Below are positions 23,371-32,717 of a stretch of DNA of 64,000 nt, piece by piece. The stretch is from Pseudomonas viridiflava (lineage in GTDB: Bacteria > Pseudomonadota > Gammaproteobacteria > Pseudomonadales > Pseudomonadaceae). The DNA lies in the NCBI RefSeq assembly GCF_900590885.1, contig NZ_UUON01000030.1, forward strand, positions 1 through 64,000, written 5' to 3'. A program made the position numbers and the translations under genes. Below the pieces are notes generated by a model. It was not told the origin of the DNA. It saw only the letters and a list, made by a program, of their open reading frames with translations, and did no database searches. Each line of letters starts with the position of its first letter. Position 1 is the first letter of the stretch.

Positions 23371-24384
23371 ATGGACGATATCTCCGGCAACACCTCGCCT
23401 ATAAGTGATTTTTCTCACTTCAACGCCGACATGCTGCACACCGTGCTGGAACTGGTCAGCGACGGGATCTGGGATTGGAACGCCAACACCGGGTTCGTCT
23501 ACCGCAGCCCCGGTTGGTACGAAATGCTTGGCTACCCACGCCACTCTCTGGAGAACAGCGTATTCACCTGGGAAAGCGTGATTCACCCGGAGGATTACCC
23601 CCAGGTGATGACGCTGTTCGATGACTACATCCACCGCCGTGCCCCCCACTACCAGGCCGAATACCGTTGCCGCAAAAAAGATGGCAGCTACCTGTGGATC
23701 GAAGATCGCGGCTACGTGATTGCGCGAAACGACGATGCCTCAGTGGCGCGGATGGTGGGCGCACACCGTGACATCCATGCGCGCAAAAGCTCCGTCGAGC
23801 AATTGGAGCAGCGCAATCAATCCCTTGAAGCCTTGGTGGCCGAGCGCACACGTGAGCTGTCACGGGTCAACCAGCAGCTGCAATTGCAGCTCGATGAAAA
23901 CCGCTCCCTGGCCGAACGGGACGCCCTGACCCTGGTTGCCAACCGCTATCGCCTGGAAAAAGCCCTGCTGGAAGAATGCGACCGCGCCCAGCGCTTTCGC
24001 GTGCCCATGGCTCTGATCGCGATGGACATTGATGACTTCAAGGCGATCAATGATCGCCACGGTCACGGCGTGGGCGACCAGGTCCTGGTCCAGGTCGTGG
24101 AGTGCCTGGAGCGCTGCATTCGCCCGGATGACCTGCTGGCTCGCTGGGGTGGCGACGAATTTATGCTGGTGTTGCCCAAAAGCTCGCTGGAGGATGCCAG
24201 GGCCGTGGCCGAGCGTATCTGCCAGACGGTGAGGGACAACCCGCTCAGAAGCGACGTAAAGATAACCCTCAGTGTCGGCGTGGCAGCGCGCCAACCCGGT
24301 GAGTCCCCCGCCGCCCTGATGGCGCGTGCCGACCAGGCGCTCTATCGCGCCAAGGCAGCAGGGAAGGATGGCGTGCGCGAATAA
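23371..24384 (+). CDS. PAS-GGDEF diguanylate cyclase
   Basis: A 337-residue soluble signalling enzyme. A PAS_3-type domain (about residues 20-135; IWDWNANTGFVYRSPGWYEM) with its PAC segment is followed by a coiled coil (QRNQSLEALVAERTRELSRV) and a GGDEF domain. The active-site signature GGDEF is at residues 260-264. The inhibitory I-site R251-x-x-D254 stands five residues before it, so product inhibition should work. It makes cyclic di-GMP from GTP. The PAS ligand is unknown; no heme or flavin signature is obvious. Confidence 0.93.
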   Translation: MDDISGNTSPISDFSHFNADMLHTVLELVSDGIWDWNANTGFVYRSPGWYEMLGYPRHSLENSVFTWESVIHPEDYPQVMTLFDDYIHRRAPHYQAEYRCRKKDGSYLWIEDRGYVIARNDDASVARMVGAHRDIHARKSSVEQLEQRNQSLEALVAERTRELSRVNQQLQLQLDENRSLAERDALTLVANRYRLEKALLEECDRAQRFRVPMALIAMDIDDFKAINDRHGHGVGDQVLVQVVECLERCIRPDDLLARWGGDEFMLVLPKSSLEDARAVAERICQTVRDNPLRSDVKITLSVGVAARQPGESPAALMARADQALYRAKAAGKDGVRE

Positions 24385-24500
24385 CCCAGGTCGGCAGCTC
24401 CTTCCGATTTGGAATGACCCGAGCACTTTATTTCGTTTGCGGCAGGGCCCGGCGCACGGCTTAGATAAAAGCCAGCCCGCCACCGTCGAGTCCGAGATTC

Positions 24501-25754
24501 ATGAGCCGTGAAACCATCAGCCAGTCGATTTCCATCGTGCACCCCATCAGCCTCAGCCACGGCAAAAACGCTGAGGTGTGGGACACCATGGGCAAACGCT
24601 ACATCGACTTTGTCGGCGGTATCGGCGTGCTCAACCTCGGTCATTGCCACCCTGGCGTGGTCGAGGCGATTCGTGAACAGGCCACCCGCCTGACTCATTA
24701 CGCCTTCAACGCCGCCCCGCATACGCCCTACATCGAACTGATGGATCGCCTGACGGCCTTTATCCCGGTGGACTACCCGGTGAGCGGCATGCTCACCAAC
24801 AGCGGCGCGGAGGCGGCGGAAAACGCGTTGAAGATCGTGCGCGGCGCCACCGGCCGCACGGCGGTGATCGCCTTTGATGGTGCCTTTCACGGCCGCACCC
24901 TGGCCACCTTGAACCTCAACGGCAAGGTCGCGCCCTACAAGCAAAAGGTCGGCGTACTGCCCGGCCCGGTGTATCACCTGCCCTACCCCAGTGCCGACAA
25001 CGGCGTCACCTGTGCCGAAGCGCTGAAGGCCATGGACCGCCTGTTCAGCGTGGAAATCGACATCAACGACGTGGCCTGTTTCATTATCGAGCCGGTGCAG
25101 GGCGAAGGCGGCTTCCTGGCGCTGGATGTCGAGTTCGCCCAGGCCCTGCGGCGTTTTTGCGATGAGCACAATATTCTGCTGATCGCCGATGAAATCCAGT
25201 CGGGCTTCGGGCGTACCGGCCAGCGCTTTGCCTTCTCGCGCCTGGGCATTGAGCCGGACCTGATCCTGCTCGGCAAAAGCATCGCCGGCGGCGTGCCACT
25301 GGGGGCGGTGGTCGGGCGCAAGGCGCTGATGGACAACCTGCCCAAGGGCGGCCTCGGCGGTACTTACTCGGGTAACCCGATTGCCTGCGCGGCGGCGCTG
25401 GCCACCCTGGATGCGATGACCGATGCGCACTTGCACGCGTGGGGCGCGCAACAGGAGGAAGCCATTGTGAGTCGGTATGCCGCGTGGCGCGCGCAGCCGC
25501 TGTCGCCCTACCTCGGCCGCCTCACTGGCGTCGGCGCCATGCGCGGCATCGAACTGGCCCACGCCGACGGCACTCCCGCGCCGATACAGCTTGCTCAATT
25601 ATTGAGCCTGGCGCGCGACACCGGCCTGCTGCTGATGCCCAGCGGCAAGTCGCGGCATATCATCCGCCTGCTCGCGCCGCTGACCACTGAGCCGGCGGTG
25701 CTGGAGGAAGGCCTGGATATCCTCGAAGCCTGCCTCAAGCAACTGGGCGAATAG
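24501..25754 (+). CDS. class III aminotransferase, 2-aminoadipate transaminase-like
   Basis: A 417-residue PLP enzyme of the GabT/ornithine aminotransferase class. Landmarks are NSGAEAAENALK, the cofactor Asp in LLIADEIQSGFGRTG and the PLP lysine K259 in LLGKSIAGG. From memory it closely resembles the P. putida enzyme (PP_4108) that acts on 2-aminoadipate in lysine breakdown (SISIVHPISLSHGKNAEVWD). 4-aminobutyrate activity is the alternative. It stands alone between a diguanylate cyclase and an unknown gene, so context does not decide. Confidence 0.85.
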   Translation: MSRETISQSISIVHPISLSHGKNAEVWDTMGKRYIDFVGGIGVLNLGHCHPGVVEAIREQATRLTHYAFNAAPHTPYIELMDRLTAFIPVDYPVSGMLTNSGAEAAENALKIVRGATGRTAVIAFDGAFHGRTLATLNLNGKVAPYKQKVGVLPGPVYHLPYPSADNGVTCAEALKAMDRLFSVEIDINDVACFIIEPVQGEGGFLALDVEFAQALRRFCDEHNILLIADEIQSGFGRTGQRFAFSRLGIEPDLILLGKSIAGGVPLGAVVGRKALMDNLPKGGLGGTYSGNPIACAAALATLDAMTDAHLHAWGAQQEEAIVSRYAAWRAQPLSPYLGRLTGVGAMRGIELAHADGTPAPIQLAQLLSLARDTGLLLMPSGKSRHIIRLLAPLTTEPAVLEEGLDILEACLKQLGE

Positions 25755-25880
25755 CGCGCATCCGCTGGCCGGCAGCCTTGCACCGCGATAAGGGCAATGT
25801 GCTGCCTTGACCTGATCCCCCTCCCCGCTGAAAATGCCCGACGCTTTTTTGTCTCCGTTTACTGAAGTAGTGAAATTTCA

Positions 25881-26600
25881 ATGTCCGATTCTTACACCGA
25901 ACAATCCGCCCCCGAAGAATCCGTAGTCGCCTTGCAGTCCAAAGCCGAATACGAAAACGCCATCAATCTTTCACAGCATGTGCCTGCGGCCAAGATCATC
26001 AGCGAGATGGTGCTGGACGCCTTCCACACCTCCAAGGAAAGCGACCAGATCCGCGAGCTGCGCGTGGCCATTCGCCAGGCTCACGACGCCTTCGACGACG
26101 ACAAGGCCTACGACCTGATGGGCCAGCTCAAGCAGCTCAAGGACGCCGAGGCGGCCGACAACATCGCCCTGGAAGACCTGAGCAGCAAGTTCTCGATCAG
26201 CCGCATCCTGTCCAGCTTCAAGGATGACCCCGAGTTTCAGGAGCTGGTCTACGGCCTGGCGCTCAAGGTGCTGAACCAGAGCCACCAGGCCATCAGCAAC
26301 CCAAGCGCCGGCAAAGGCAAGGCCGCACGGCCGAAGAAAGAAGCCGAAGTGTTTGTGATCAGCAAGGACGGCATCAGCGTGACCCTGCCGCTGCGCACGC
26401 CGCGTTCGAAGCTGAACGTCGACCGCGAGGCGTTCGAGTTCCTGGGGTTCAGCTTTGTGGGCGAAGGTGATGAGGCCGAACTTGAGGTGGAGAGTTTTGT
26501 GGATAACGCCGGCGCCGAGCAGCCGCTGAGCCGCAAGAGCGTGATTACGGCACTGCAGCAGCAGACCGCGTTTGATGGGTACAGCATCGCGCAGCAGTGA
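25881..26600 (+). CDS. uncharacterised cytoplasmic protein
   Basis: A 239-residue acidic protein with no signal peptide or membrane segment. The N-terminal half is helical and charged (ELRVAIRQAHDAFDDDKAYDLMGQLKQL, seen at about residues 59-86). A basic linker follows (GKGKAARPKKEAE), and a beta-rich C-terminal part begins VFVISKDGISVTLPLR. I do not recognise the family, but codon use and composition are those of a resident gene. A REP palindrome follows at once. No function is assigned. Confidence 0.65.
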   Translation: MSDSYTEQSAPEESVVALQSKAEYENAINLSQHVPAAKIISEMVLDAFHTSKESDQIRELRVAIRQAHDAFDDDKAYDLMGQLKQLKDAEAADNIALEDLSSKFSISRILSSFKDDPEFQELVYGLALKVLNQSHQAISNPSAGKGKAARPKKEAEVFVISKDGISVTLPLRTPRSKLNVDREAFEFLGFSFVGEGDEAELEVESFVDNAGAEQPLSRKSVITALQQQTAFDGYSIAQQ

Positions 26601-26615
26601 TAGCAACACTGAACT

Positions 26616-26650
26616 AAATGTGGGAGGGGGCTTGCCCCCTGCCTGTGTTG
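26616..26650. repeat. single REP sequence between convergent genes
   Basis: AAATGTGGGAGGGGGCTTGC followed by CCCCTGCC: one unit of the main REP family, with an internal GGGGGC-TT-GCCCCC hairpin. It lies between the ends of the unknown gene and the Tat-exported transaminase gene. Confidence 0.8.
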
Positions 26651-26652
26651 TG

Positions 26653-27738
26653 TCAGCTGACCTGCGCCGCAAACACCTCGCGAAACCGCGCCATGTCCTG
26701 CTTGTTGCCCACCGTCACCCGCACCCACTGTGGCCAGTTTTTCCATACCCGCCCGATCAGTACGCCGTGTGCGGCAAGCTTGTCGATGACCTGCTCGGCC
26801 GGCTGCTTCACGTCGATCATGAAACAGTTGGCCCGGGATACCGTGCAGGTAAAACCCCGGGCCTTGAGCCAGGTAATGGTTTCGTCGCGCAGTTGGGCGT
26901 TGAGGGCCTTGCGTTGCCCCAACAGCTTGACGTCGTCCAGGCTGGCGCGAGCACCGAGCAGGCTGGACGTGGCGGGCACGTTGTCGCCGCCAAATACCGC
27001 CAACCGCTCCAGCAGCGTCGGATGGCCGATCGCCAAGCCAATGCGCGCGCCGGCCATGCCGTAGATTTTCGAGAAGGTACGCAGCACCAGGAGGTCGTCG
27101 TGGTCCTTGACCCAGCTCACGACGCTGGGCGCGTCGGAAAAGTCGATGTAGGCCTCGTCCACCACCAGCACGCTGCCCTTGGGTTTGTTCGCCAGGGCCT
27201 GGCGGATGGCGTCGGTGGGCGTCAGCGTGCCGGTGGGGTTGTTGGGGTTGCACAGGTAGAGCATGCCGGCCTGGAGGTCGGCGGCGAGCATGGCGGGGAT
27301 GTCGTGGGCGTGGTCGGCGTTGAGCCCCACTTCCTTCACTGGCGCCTTGTTCGATTCAGCCGCCTGGCGCGGGACTTCGTAAGACGGCGTGGCCATCACC
27401 AGGCCACGGGTTTCGCCGGTAAAGGCCAGCACCGCATAACGCAGGGCCGCCATGGAGCCGGCAAACACCGCGACCTGATCCTCGCCAATACCCTGCTGCT
27501 GGGCAAACTGTGCGGCCAAGGCGTACATGTGGCCGTAGGGGTAAAGCCCGGAAGTAGCGATACCTCGCTGCATGGCCTCGCGGGCAGCCGCAGCAGGGCC
27601 ATAGGGGCTTTCGTTGTAGTTGAGCCGCACCTTGTCAGCCTTTGCCGGTGGCGGCGCGGCAGCCGCCCAATCCAGGCGCCCCAGCAACGGCAGGGCGGCG
27701 CCAATGGCGAGAAGGGATCGACGACTGACGCTGACCAT
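26653..27738 (-). CDS. Tat-exported PLP-dependent transaminase, PtaA-like
   Basis: A 361-residue class I/II aminotransferase of the HisC type (LNYNESPYGP, YLCNPNNPTG, VVDEAYIDF, PLP lysine in TFSKIYGMAGARIG). Unusually for this fold it starts with a twin-arginine signal (VSRRSLLAIGAALPLLG, Ala-rich cleavage region), so it should fold with PLP in the cytoplasm and then be exported. P. fluorescens PtaA is such a periplasmic transaminase, which converts the glutamate side chain of pyoverdine to alpha-ketoglutarate. I propose this identity by the rare combination of fold and signal; the pyoverdine cluster is not in the window. It is monocistronic. Confidence 0.75.
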   Translation of the reverse strand: MVSVSRRSLLAIGAALPLLGRLDWAAAAPPPAKADKVRLNYNESPYGPAAAAREAMQRGIATSGLYPYGHMYALAAQFAQQQGIGEDQVAVFAGSMAALRYAVLAFTGETRGLVMATPSYEVPRQAAESNKAPVKEVGLNADHAHDIPAMLAADLQAGMLYLCNPNNPTGTLTPTDAIRQALANKPKGSVLVVDEAYIDFSDAPSVVSWVKDHDDLLVLRTFSKIYGMAGARIGLAIGHPTLLERLAVFGGDNVPATSSLLGARASLDDVKLLGQRKALNAQLRDETITWLKARGFTCTVSRANCFMIDVKQPAEQVIDKLAAHGVLIGRVWKNWPQWVRVTVGNKQDMARFREVFAAQVS

Positions 27739-27834
27739 GGTGACTATTCCTTGTAGGCGAGGGATGGATTCTCACAGCTCATACAGAGGGATATGACGAG
27801 GCAAGCACCGGCGAATTTAAACCCGCGCCCAATA

Positions 27835-27869
27835 AAAAGCCCCGCGCTTCTCTCGAAGGCGGGGCTTTT
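27835..27869 (-). terminator. terminator of the cyo operon
   Basis: AAAAGCCCCGC and GCGGGGCTTTT form an 11-bp stem; on the minus strand it ends in a U-run just past cyoE. It is the shape of a strong intrinsic terminator and is symmetric enough to work in both directions. Confidence 0.9.
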
Positions 27870-27883
27870 CACTGCTTGGACAC

Positions 27884-28771
27884 TCAGTGAGCGTAGGTCA
27901 GCAACAGCTCTTTCGGCACTTGGAAATCCAGGGACATCATCACGCTGAGCGCGGTGATGGTGAAGATCGAGAACACGAACAGCTTGCGCGCCCAGACGGT
28001 GTCGTCCACCGCCTTGTAGCCGGTCCAGGCCATGTACAACCAGTACATGCCCATGGCGGCGGCGACGGCGAGATAGCTCATGCCGGCGTAGCCACTGAAG
28101 GTCAACATCAAGGTCGCCACAAGGAAGGCCAGGATGTACAGCAGGATGTGTTTCTTGGCGACCTGGATGCCACGTTTTACCGGCAGAACCGGAATCGACG
28201 CAGCCAGGTAGTCATTGAAGCGGAAAATCGCGATGGCGTAGGAATGCGGCATCTGCCACAGGCTGAACATCACCAGTAGCGTCAGCGCGGCCATGTCGAA
28301 GCTATTGGTTACAGCCACATAACCAATCACCGGCGGCATCGCCCCCGACAAACTGCCCACCAGCGTGCCGTGAACCGACTTGCGCTTGAGGTACAGGCTG
28401 TAGAGACCGACGTAGATGACAAAACCGATCACGGCAAACAGCGCCGCCAGCGGGTTGGCCACCTTGTACAACAGTGCCACACCGGCAACACCCAAAACGG
28501 TCGCGTAGATCAGTGCCAGCTTCAGGGAGATAAGGCCCTGGACCAGCACGCGATTCTTGGTGCGCTCCATCTTGATGTCGATGTCACGGTCGATGCAGTT
28601 GTTGAACACGCAACCGGAAGCTACCACCAGGGACGTGCCGATCATTGCAGCCAGGAAAATGGCCAGATCGACATGCCCCTTGGAGGCCAGGAAGAAACCG
28701 CCCGCCACAGAAAGCACGTTACCGAAAATGATCCCCGGTTTGGTGATTTGGATAAAGTGCTTAAGCGACAT
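27884..28771 (-). CDS. cyoE: protoheme IX farnesyltransferase (heme O synthase)
   Basis: A 295-residue inner-membrane UbiA-family prenyltransferase with about nine segments. It adds a farnesyl group to heme b to make heme O for the oxidase encoded upstream. The prenyl-diphosphate site is NNCIDRDIDIKMERT, and the second motif is LYSLYLKRKSVHGTLVGS. It is the last gene of cyoABCDE, 11 bp after cyoD, and is followed by a strong terminator. Length and order match other pseudomonads. Confidence 0.97.
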   Translation of the reverse strand: MSLKHFIQITKPGIIFGNVLSVAGGFFLASKGHVDLAIFLAAMIGTSLVVASGCVFNNCIDRDIDIKMERTKNRVLVQGLISLKLALIYATVLGVAGVALLYKVANPLAALFAVIGFVIYVGLYSLYLKRKSVHGTLVGSLSGAMPPVIGYVAVTNSFDMAALTLLVMFSLWQMPHSYAIAIFRFNDYLAASIPVLPVKRGIQVAKKHILLYILAFLVATLMLTFSGYAGMSYLAVAAAMGMYWLYMAWTGYKAVDDTVWARKLFVFSIFTITALSVMMSLDFQVPKELLLTYAH

Positions 28772-28782
28772 CGGGTCTTACC

Positions 28783-29124
28783 TCACTTCGCCATCATGAA
28801 CGTATGGATGCTGAACATGATCCATATCGACAGGCCAACCAGCAGCAGGATCACAAGACCTGCGAACACAAACGCAATCACGTTATCGCGCTGCTCTTTC
28901 GAGCGATCCAGGTGCAGGAAGTACACCAGGTGAACCAGAACCTGAATCACCGCGAATGCCAGCACGATCATCAAGGTGATCGATTTCGGCAGGGTCGGGT
29001 ACATCACCAGACCGAACGGGATGAGCGTCAGGATTACCGACAGGATGAAGCCGATAGCGTAGGACTTAACGCTGCCGTGGCTTGCATCATGGCTGTCATG
29101 GTCATGGGAGTGTGCATTAGCCAT
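28783..29124 (-). CDS. cyoD: cytochrome bo3 ubiquinol oxidase subunit IV
   Basis: A 113-residue inner-membrane protein with three membrane segments and a histidine-rich N-terminus (ANAHSHDHDSHDASHGS). It matches CyoD, the small accessory subunit that helps assemble the CuB-heme site. Its ATG overlaps the cyoC stop by one base (TAATG), so translation is coupled. Confidence 0.95.
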   Translation of the reverse strand: MANAHSHDHDSHDASHGSVKSYAIGFILSVILTLIPFGLVMYPTLPKSITLMIVLAFAVIQVLVHLVYFLHLDRSKEQRDNVIAFVFAGLVILLLVGLSIWIMFSIHTFMMAK

Positions 29125-29750
29125 TACAGAGTCCCCATCAGGTAAACAACGGTGAAGACGCAGATCCAGACCACGTCCAGGAAGTGCCAGAACAGGCTCA
29201 GGCAGCTCAGGCGAGTCTTGTTGGTGTTGGTCAGGCCGTGTTTATTGACCTGATACATCATCACCGCCATCCACAGCAGGCCGGCAGTTACGTGCAGACC
29301 GTGGGTGCCTACCAGCGTGAAGAACGCAGACAGGAAGCCGGAACGGTGCGGGCCGTAGCCTTCGGAGATCAGCAGGTGGAACTCGTTGATCTCCATGCCG
29401 ATGAAGCCCAGGCCGAACAGGAAGGTCAGGCCCAGCCAGCTCAGTACGCCCTTCTTGTTGCCCTTGTAGAAGGCCAACATGGCGAAGCCGTAGGTGATCG
29501 AACTGAACAACAGCAAGGCGGTTTCGCCGAGCACGTAAGGCAGTTCGAAGATGTCGTGGCCCGACGGGCCACCCGCTACGTTGTTTACCAGTACCGCGTA
29601 CACCGCGAAGATCGACGCAAACAAGATGCAGTCGGTCATCAGGTAGAGCCAGAAACCGAAAACGGTCATCGGCCCCGAGTCGTGGTGATGGTCATCGTGC
29701 CCATGGTCATCGACATGGGCGTGTCCAGCATTGGTCACTAAGTTCGACAT
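29124..29750 (-). CDS. cyoC: cytochrome bo3 ubiquinol oxidase subunit III
   Basis: A 208-residue subunit with five membrane segments (FGFWLYLMTDCILFASIFAVYAV first). The COX3 signatures GTHGLHVTAGLLWM and FWHFLDVVWICVF are intact. The N-terminus is histidine-rich (HVDDHGHDDHHHD). It sits between cyoB and cyoD with a 3-bp gap and a one-base overlap. Confidence 0.96.
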   Translation of the reverse strand: MSNLVTNAGHAHVDDHGHDDHHHDSGPMTVFGFWLYLMTDCILFASIFAVYAVLVNNVAGGPSGHDIFELPYVLGETALLLFSSITYGFAMLAFYKGNKKGVLSWLGLTFLFGLGFIGMEINEFHLLISEGYGPHRSGFLSAFFTLVGTHGLHVTAGLLWMAVMMYQVNKHGLTNTNKTRLSCLSLFWHFLDVVWICVFTVVYLMGTL

Positions 29751-29753
29751 GGT

Positions 29754-31772
29754 TTAAGCCTGTTCCATCGAGGTTTCTACACGGTCTGCCGGGATTTTCT
29801 TCTCGGCAACCAGGCGAGCGTGCTGCTCGGCTTCGATGCGTTCGATCGTTTCGACCGGCACCATGTAGCCTTGATCATCACGTGCTGCGTGGACAATGAA
29901 GTAGCCGATAGTGCCTACCAGGCCAACGATTGCCAGCCACCAGATGTGCCAGATCATCGCGAAACCGAACACGGTCAACAGCGCGCCCATCACCACGCCA
30001 GTGGCGGTGTTGTTCGGCATGTGGATCGGCTCGTAGTGCTTAGGACGCTGGTACGCAGTACCGTCTTCCTTGGCTTCGGTGAACGCATCAATGGTGTTCG
30101 CAGTAGGGATCACGGCGAAGTTGTAGAACGGCGGTGGCGACGAAGTCGACCATTCCAGGGTGTGGCCATTCCATGGGTCGCCGGAGTCGCAAGCGTTCTG
30201 CTTACGGTCACGGATACTCACGTACAGCTGGATCAGCTGGCAGGCGATACCCACGGCGATCATGATCGCACCGAACATGGCGACGTACAGGTACGGCACC
30301 CACTCAGGGTTGGTCGTGGCGTTCAGACGACGGGTCATGCCCATGAAGCCCAGTGCATAGAGCGGCATGAACGCGACGAAGAAGCCCGAGATCCAGAACC
30401 AGAATGCAGCCTTGCCCCAGCCTTCGTGCAGCTTGAAGCCGAACGCTTTCGGGAAGTAGAAGCTGAAACCAGCGATGTAACCGAATACCGCACCACCGAT
30501 GATCACGTTGTGGAAGTGCGCGATCACGAACAGGCTGTTGTGCAGTACGAAGTCAGCACCCGGGATGGCCAGCAGTACGCCGGTCATGCCGCCGATGGCG
30601 AAGGTCACCATGAAGCCCAGGGTCCACAGAACCTGGCTGGTGATACGCAGACGGCCGTGGTAGATGGTGAATAGCCAGTTGAATAGCTTCACCCCCGTCG
30701 GGATGGAAATCAGCATCGTCGCCAGGCCGAAGAAGGCGTTGACGCTGGCCCCCGAACCCATGGTGAAGAAGTGGTGCAGCCAAACCATGAAGCCCAGTAC
30801 CGAGATCGCGCCCGATGCGTAGACCATCGAGTGGTGACCGAACAGACGCTTGCCGGTAAAGGTCGAGATCACTTCGGAGAAGATACCGAACGCTGGCAGG
30901 ATCAGGATGTACACCTCAGGGTGACCCCATGCCCAGAACAGGTTCACGTACATCATTGGATTGCCACCAAGTTCATTGGTGAAAATGTGGAAATCCAGGT
31001 AACGGTCAAGCGACAGCAGCGCCATGGTAGCGGCCAGGATCGGGAACGAAGCCACGATCAGGACGTTGGCCCAGGTGCAGGTCCAGGTGAAGATCGGCAT
31101 GTCCATCAGTTTCATGCCAGGGGCGCGCATTTTCAGCACGGTGGCCAGGAAGTTGACCCCCGTTAGCGTCGTCCCGAGTCCTGATAACTGTAGGGCCCAG
31201 ATGTAGTAGTCCACACCCACGCCAGGGCTGTACTGAATGCCCGACAGTGGCGGATACGCAACCCAACCGGTCTTGGCGAATTCGCCGACGCCCAGGGATA
31301 CGTTGATCAGCACTACGCCGGAAACCAGCAGCCAGAAGCTCAGGGAGTTCAGGAACGGGTAGGCAACGTCACGCGCACCAATCTGCAGCGGCAAGGCAAG
31401 GTTCATCAGGCCGGTGAAGAATGGCATCGCCATGAAGATGATCATGATCACACCGTGAGCGGTGAAGATCTGGTCATAGTGTTCAGGTGGCAGGTAGCCA
31501 GGCGAACCCTCGGTGGCCATGGCCAGCTGGGTACGCATCATGATGGCGTCGGCAAAACCACGCAGCAGCATGACCATGGCAACGATGACGTACATGACGC
31601 CGATTTTCTTGTGGTCGACCGACGTCAGCCACTCGGTCCACAGGTAGGTCCACTTCTTGAAATAAGTGATTGCTGCAAACAGTGCCAGACCACCCAGCGC
31701 GATCATAGCGATGGTAATCATCACAATCGGCTCGTGGAACGGGACCGCATCCCAACTTAATTTACCAAACAT
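29754..31772 (-). CDS. cyoB: cytochrome bo3 ubiquinol oxidase subunit I
   Basis: A 672-residue catalytic subunit of the heme-copper oxidase, with about 15 membrane segments. It reduces oxygen at a heme O-CuB centre and pumps protons. Recognisable are the low-spin heme ligand region (FTAHGVIMIIFMAMPF), the CuB/cross-linked His-Tyr region (FWAWGHPEVYILILPAFG), the CuB histidine pair (VWLHHFFTMG) and the heme ligand region (NSLFVIAHFHNVIIGG). It starts 3 bp after cyoA. Confidence 0.98.
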   Translation of the reverse strand: MFGKLSWDAVPFHEPIVMITIAMIALGGLALFAAITYFKKWTYLWTEWLTSVDHKKIGVMYVIVAMVMLLRGFADAIMMRTQLAMATEGSPGYLPPEHYDQIFTAHGVIMIIFMAMPFFTGLMNLALPLQIGARDVAYPFLNSLSFWLLVSGVVLINVSLGVGEFAKTGWVAYPPLSGIQYSPGVGVDYYIWALQLSGLGTTLTGVNFLATVLKMRAPGMKLMDMPIFTWTCTWANVLIVASFPILAATMALLSLDRYLDFHIFTNELGGNPMMYVNLFWAWGHPEVYILILPAFGIFSEVISTFTGKRLFGHHSMVYASGAISVLGFMVWLHHFFTMGSGASVNAFFGLATMLISIPTGVKLFNWLFTIYHGRLRITSQVLWTLGFMVTFAIGGMTGVLLAIPGADFVLHNSLFVIAHFHNVIIGGAVFGYIAGFSFYFPKAFGFKLHEGWGKAAFWFWISGFFVAFMPLYALGFMGMTRRLNATTNPEWVPYLYVAMFGAIMIAVGIACQLIQLYVSIRDRKQNACDSGDPWNGHTLEWSTSSPPPFYNFAVIPTANTIDAFTEAKEDGTAYQRPKHYEPIHMPNNTATGVVMGALLTVFGFAMIWHIWWLAIVGLVGTIGYFIVHAARDDQGYMVPVETIERIEAEQHARLVAEKKIPADRVETSMEQA

Positions 31773-31775
31773 CGT

Positions 31776-32717
31776 TTACTCCTCTGCCCCAGCAGTTGAA
31801 TGCGAGCCCGTGTCAGAACCTTCAACCGCGGCCACTTCTTTCTTCTCGTGCTTGACCGGCTTGCCTGGCTTCATACCTTCGTACTTGTCGACGATTTTCT
31901 GAAACAGGTTCGGCTCATACGCGGAGTACAGGGCGACTGGGTTGTTCTGGCTTGGTTTGGTCAGGGCATCGTATTCAGCTTGATCAAGCTGTTTAGGTGC
32001 GGCCTTGACTTCGGCTACCCAGGCGTTGAAATCCTCTGGGCTAGTCGAAGTCGCTTTAAATTTCATGCCGGTGAAGCCAGCGCCGCTGTAGTTGGCGGAG
32101 ATGCCTTCCATTTCAGCTTTTTCGTTGGCGATAAGGTGCAGGCGGGTCTGCATGCCTGCCATCGCGTAGATCTGGCCACCCAGGGCAGGGATGAAGAACG
32201 AGTTCATCACGGCATCGGAGGTGATCCGGAAGTTCAGCGGGGTGTTTTCCGGGAACTTGATCTCGTTGACAGTGGCGATACCCAGGTCCGGGTAGATGAA
32301 CAGCCACTTCCAGTCCAGCGCGACCACTTCGATGTTGATCGGCTTGACGTCGGACTCCAGCGGACGGTACGGGTCCAGCTCGTGGGTCGACTTATAGGTG
32401 ATATAACCCAGGGCGATGATGATGAGGATCGGCACCAGCCACACTGCGATTTCGATCTTGGTGGAGTGCGACCACTTGGGCGCGTAGGTCGCGCTGGTGT
32501 TCGACGCGCGGTATTTCCAGGCGAAGGCGAAGGTCATGATGATCACAGGCACCACGACCAACAGCATCAGCAGGGTGGCGGTGATGATCAGGTTTCGTTG
32601 ATCCAGACCGATCTGTCCTTTTGGGTCCATCAAGGTCCACTTGCAGCCTCCCAGCATTAACATCATGCCAAGCAGCGGCAAAAAGCCTAGTAATCGGGGG
32701 TACCTGTTTTTACTCAT
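31776..32717 (-). CDS. cyoA: cytochrome bo3 ubiquinol oxidase subunit II
   Basis: A 313-residue lipoprotein subunit. The signal ends in the lipobox LMLGGC (Cys at about 25), followed by two membrane segments and a periplasmic cupredoxin-like domain. As expected for a quinol oxidase, the CuA ligands of cytochrome oxidases are missing. The start at 32717 follows GAGG; the longer frame adds 18 residues before the signal and is rejected. It is the first gene of cyoABCDE, and its promoter must lie in the long region to the right. Confidence 0.96.
   Translation of the reverse strand: MSKNRYPRLLGFLPLLGMMLMLGGCKWTLMDPKGQIGLDQRNLIITATLLMLLVVVPVIIMTFAFAWKYRASNTSATYAPKWSHSTKIEIAVWLVPILIIIALGYITYKSTHELDPYRPLESDVKPINIEVVALDWKWLFIYPDLGIATVNEIKFPENTPLNFRITSDAVMNSFFIPALGGQIYAMAGMQTRLHLIANEKAEMEGISANYSGAGFTGMKFKATSTSPEDFNAWVAEVKAAPKQLDQAEYDALTKPSQNNPVALYSAYEPNLFQKIVDKYEGMKPGKPVKHEKKEVAAVEGSDTGSHSTAGAEE

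Noticed and set aside
29820..30674. Plus-strand open frame opposite cyoB
   Set aside because: Histidine- and arginine-rich translation typical of antisense to a membrane-protein gene; cyoB is certain.
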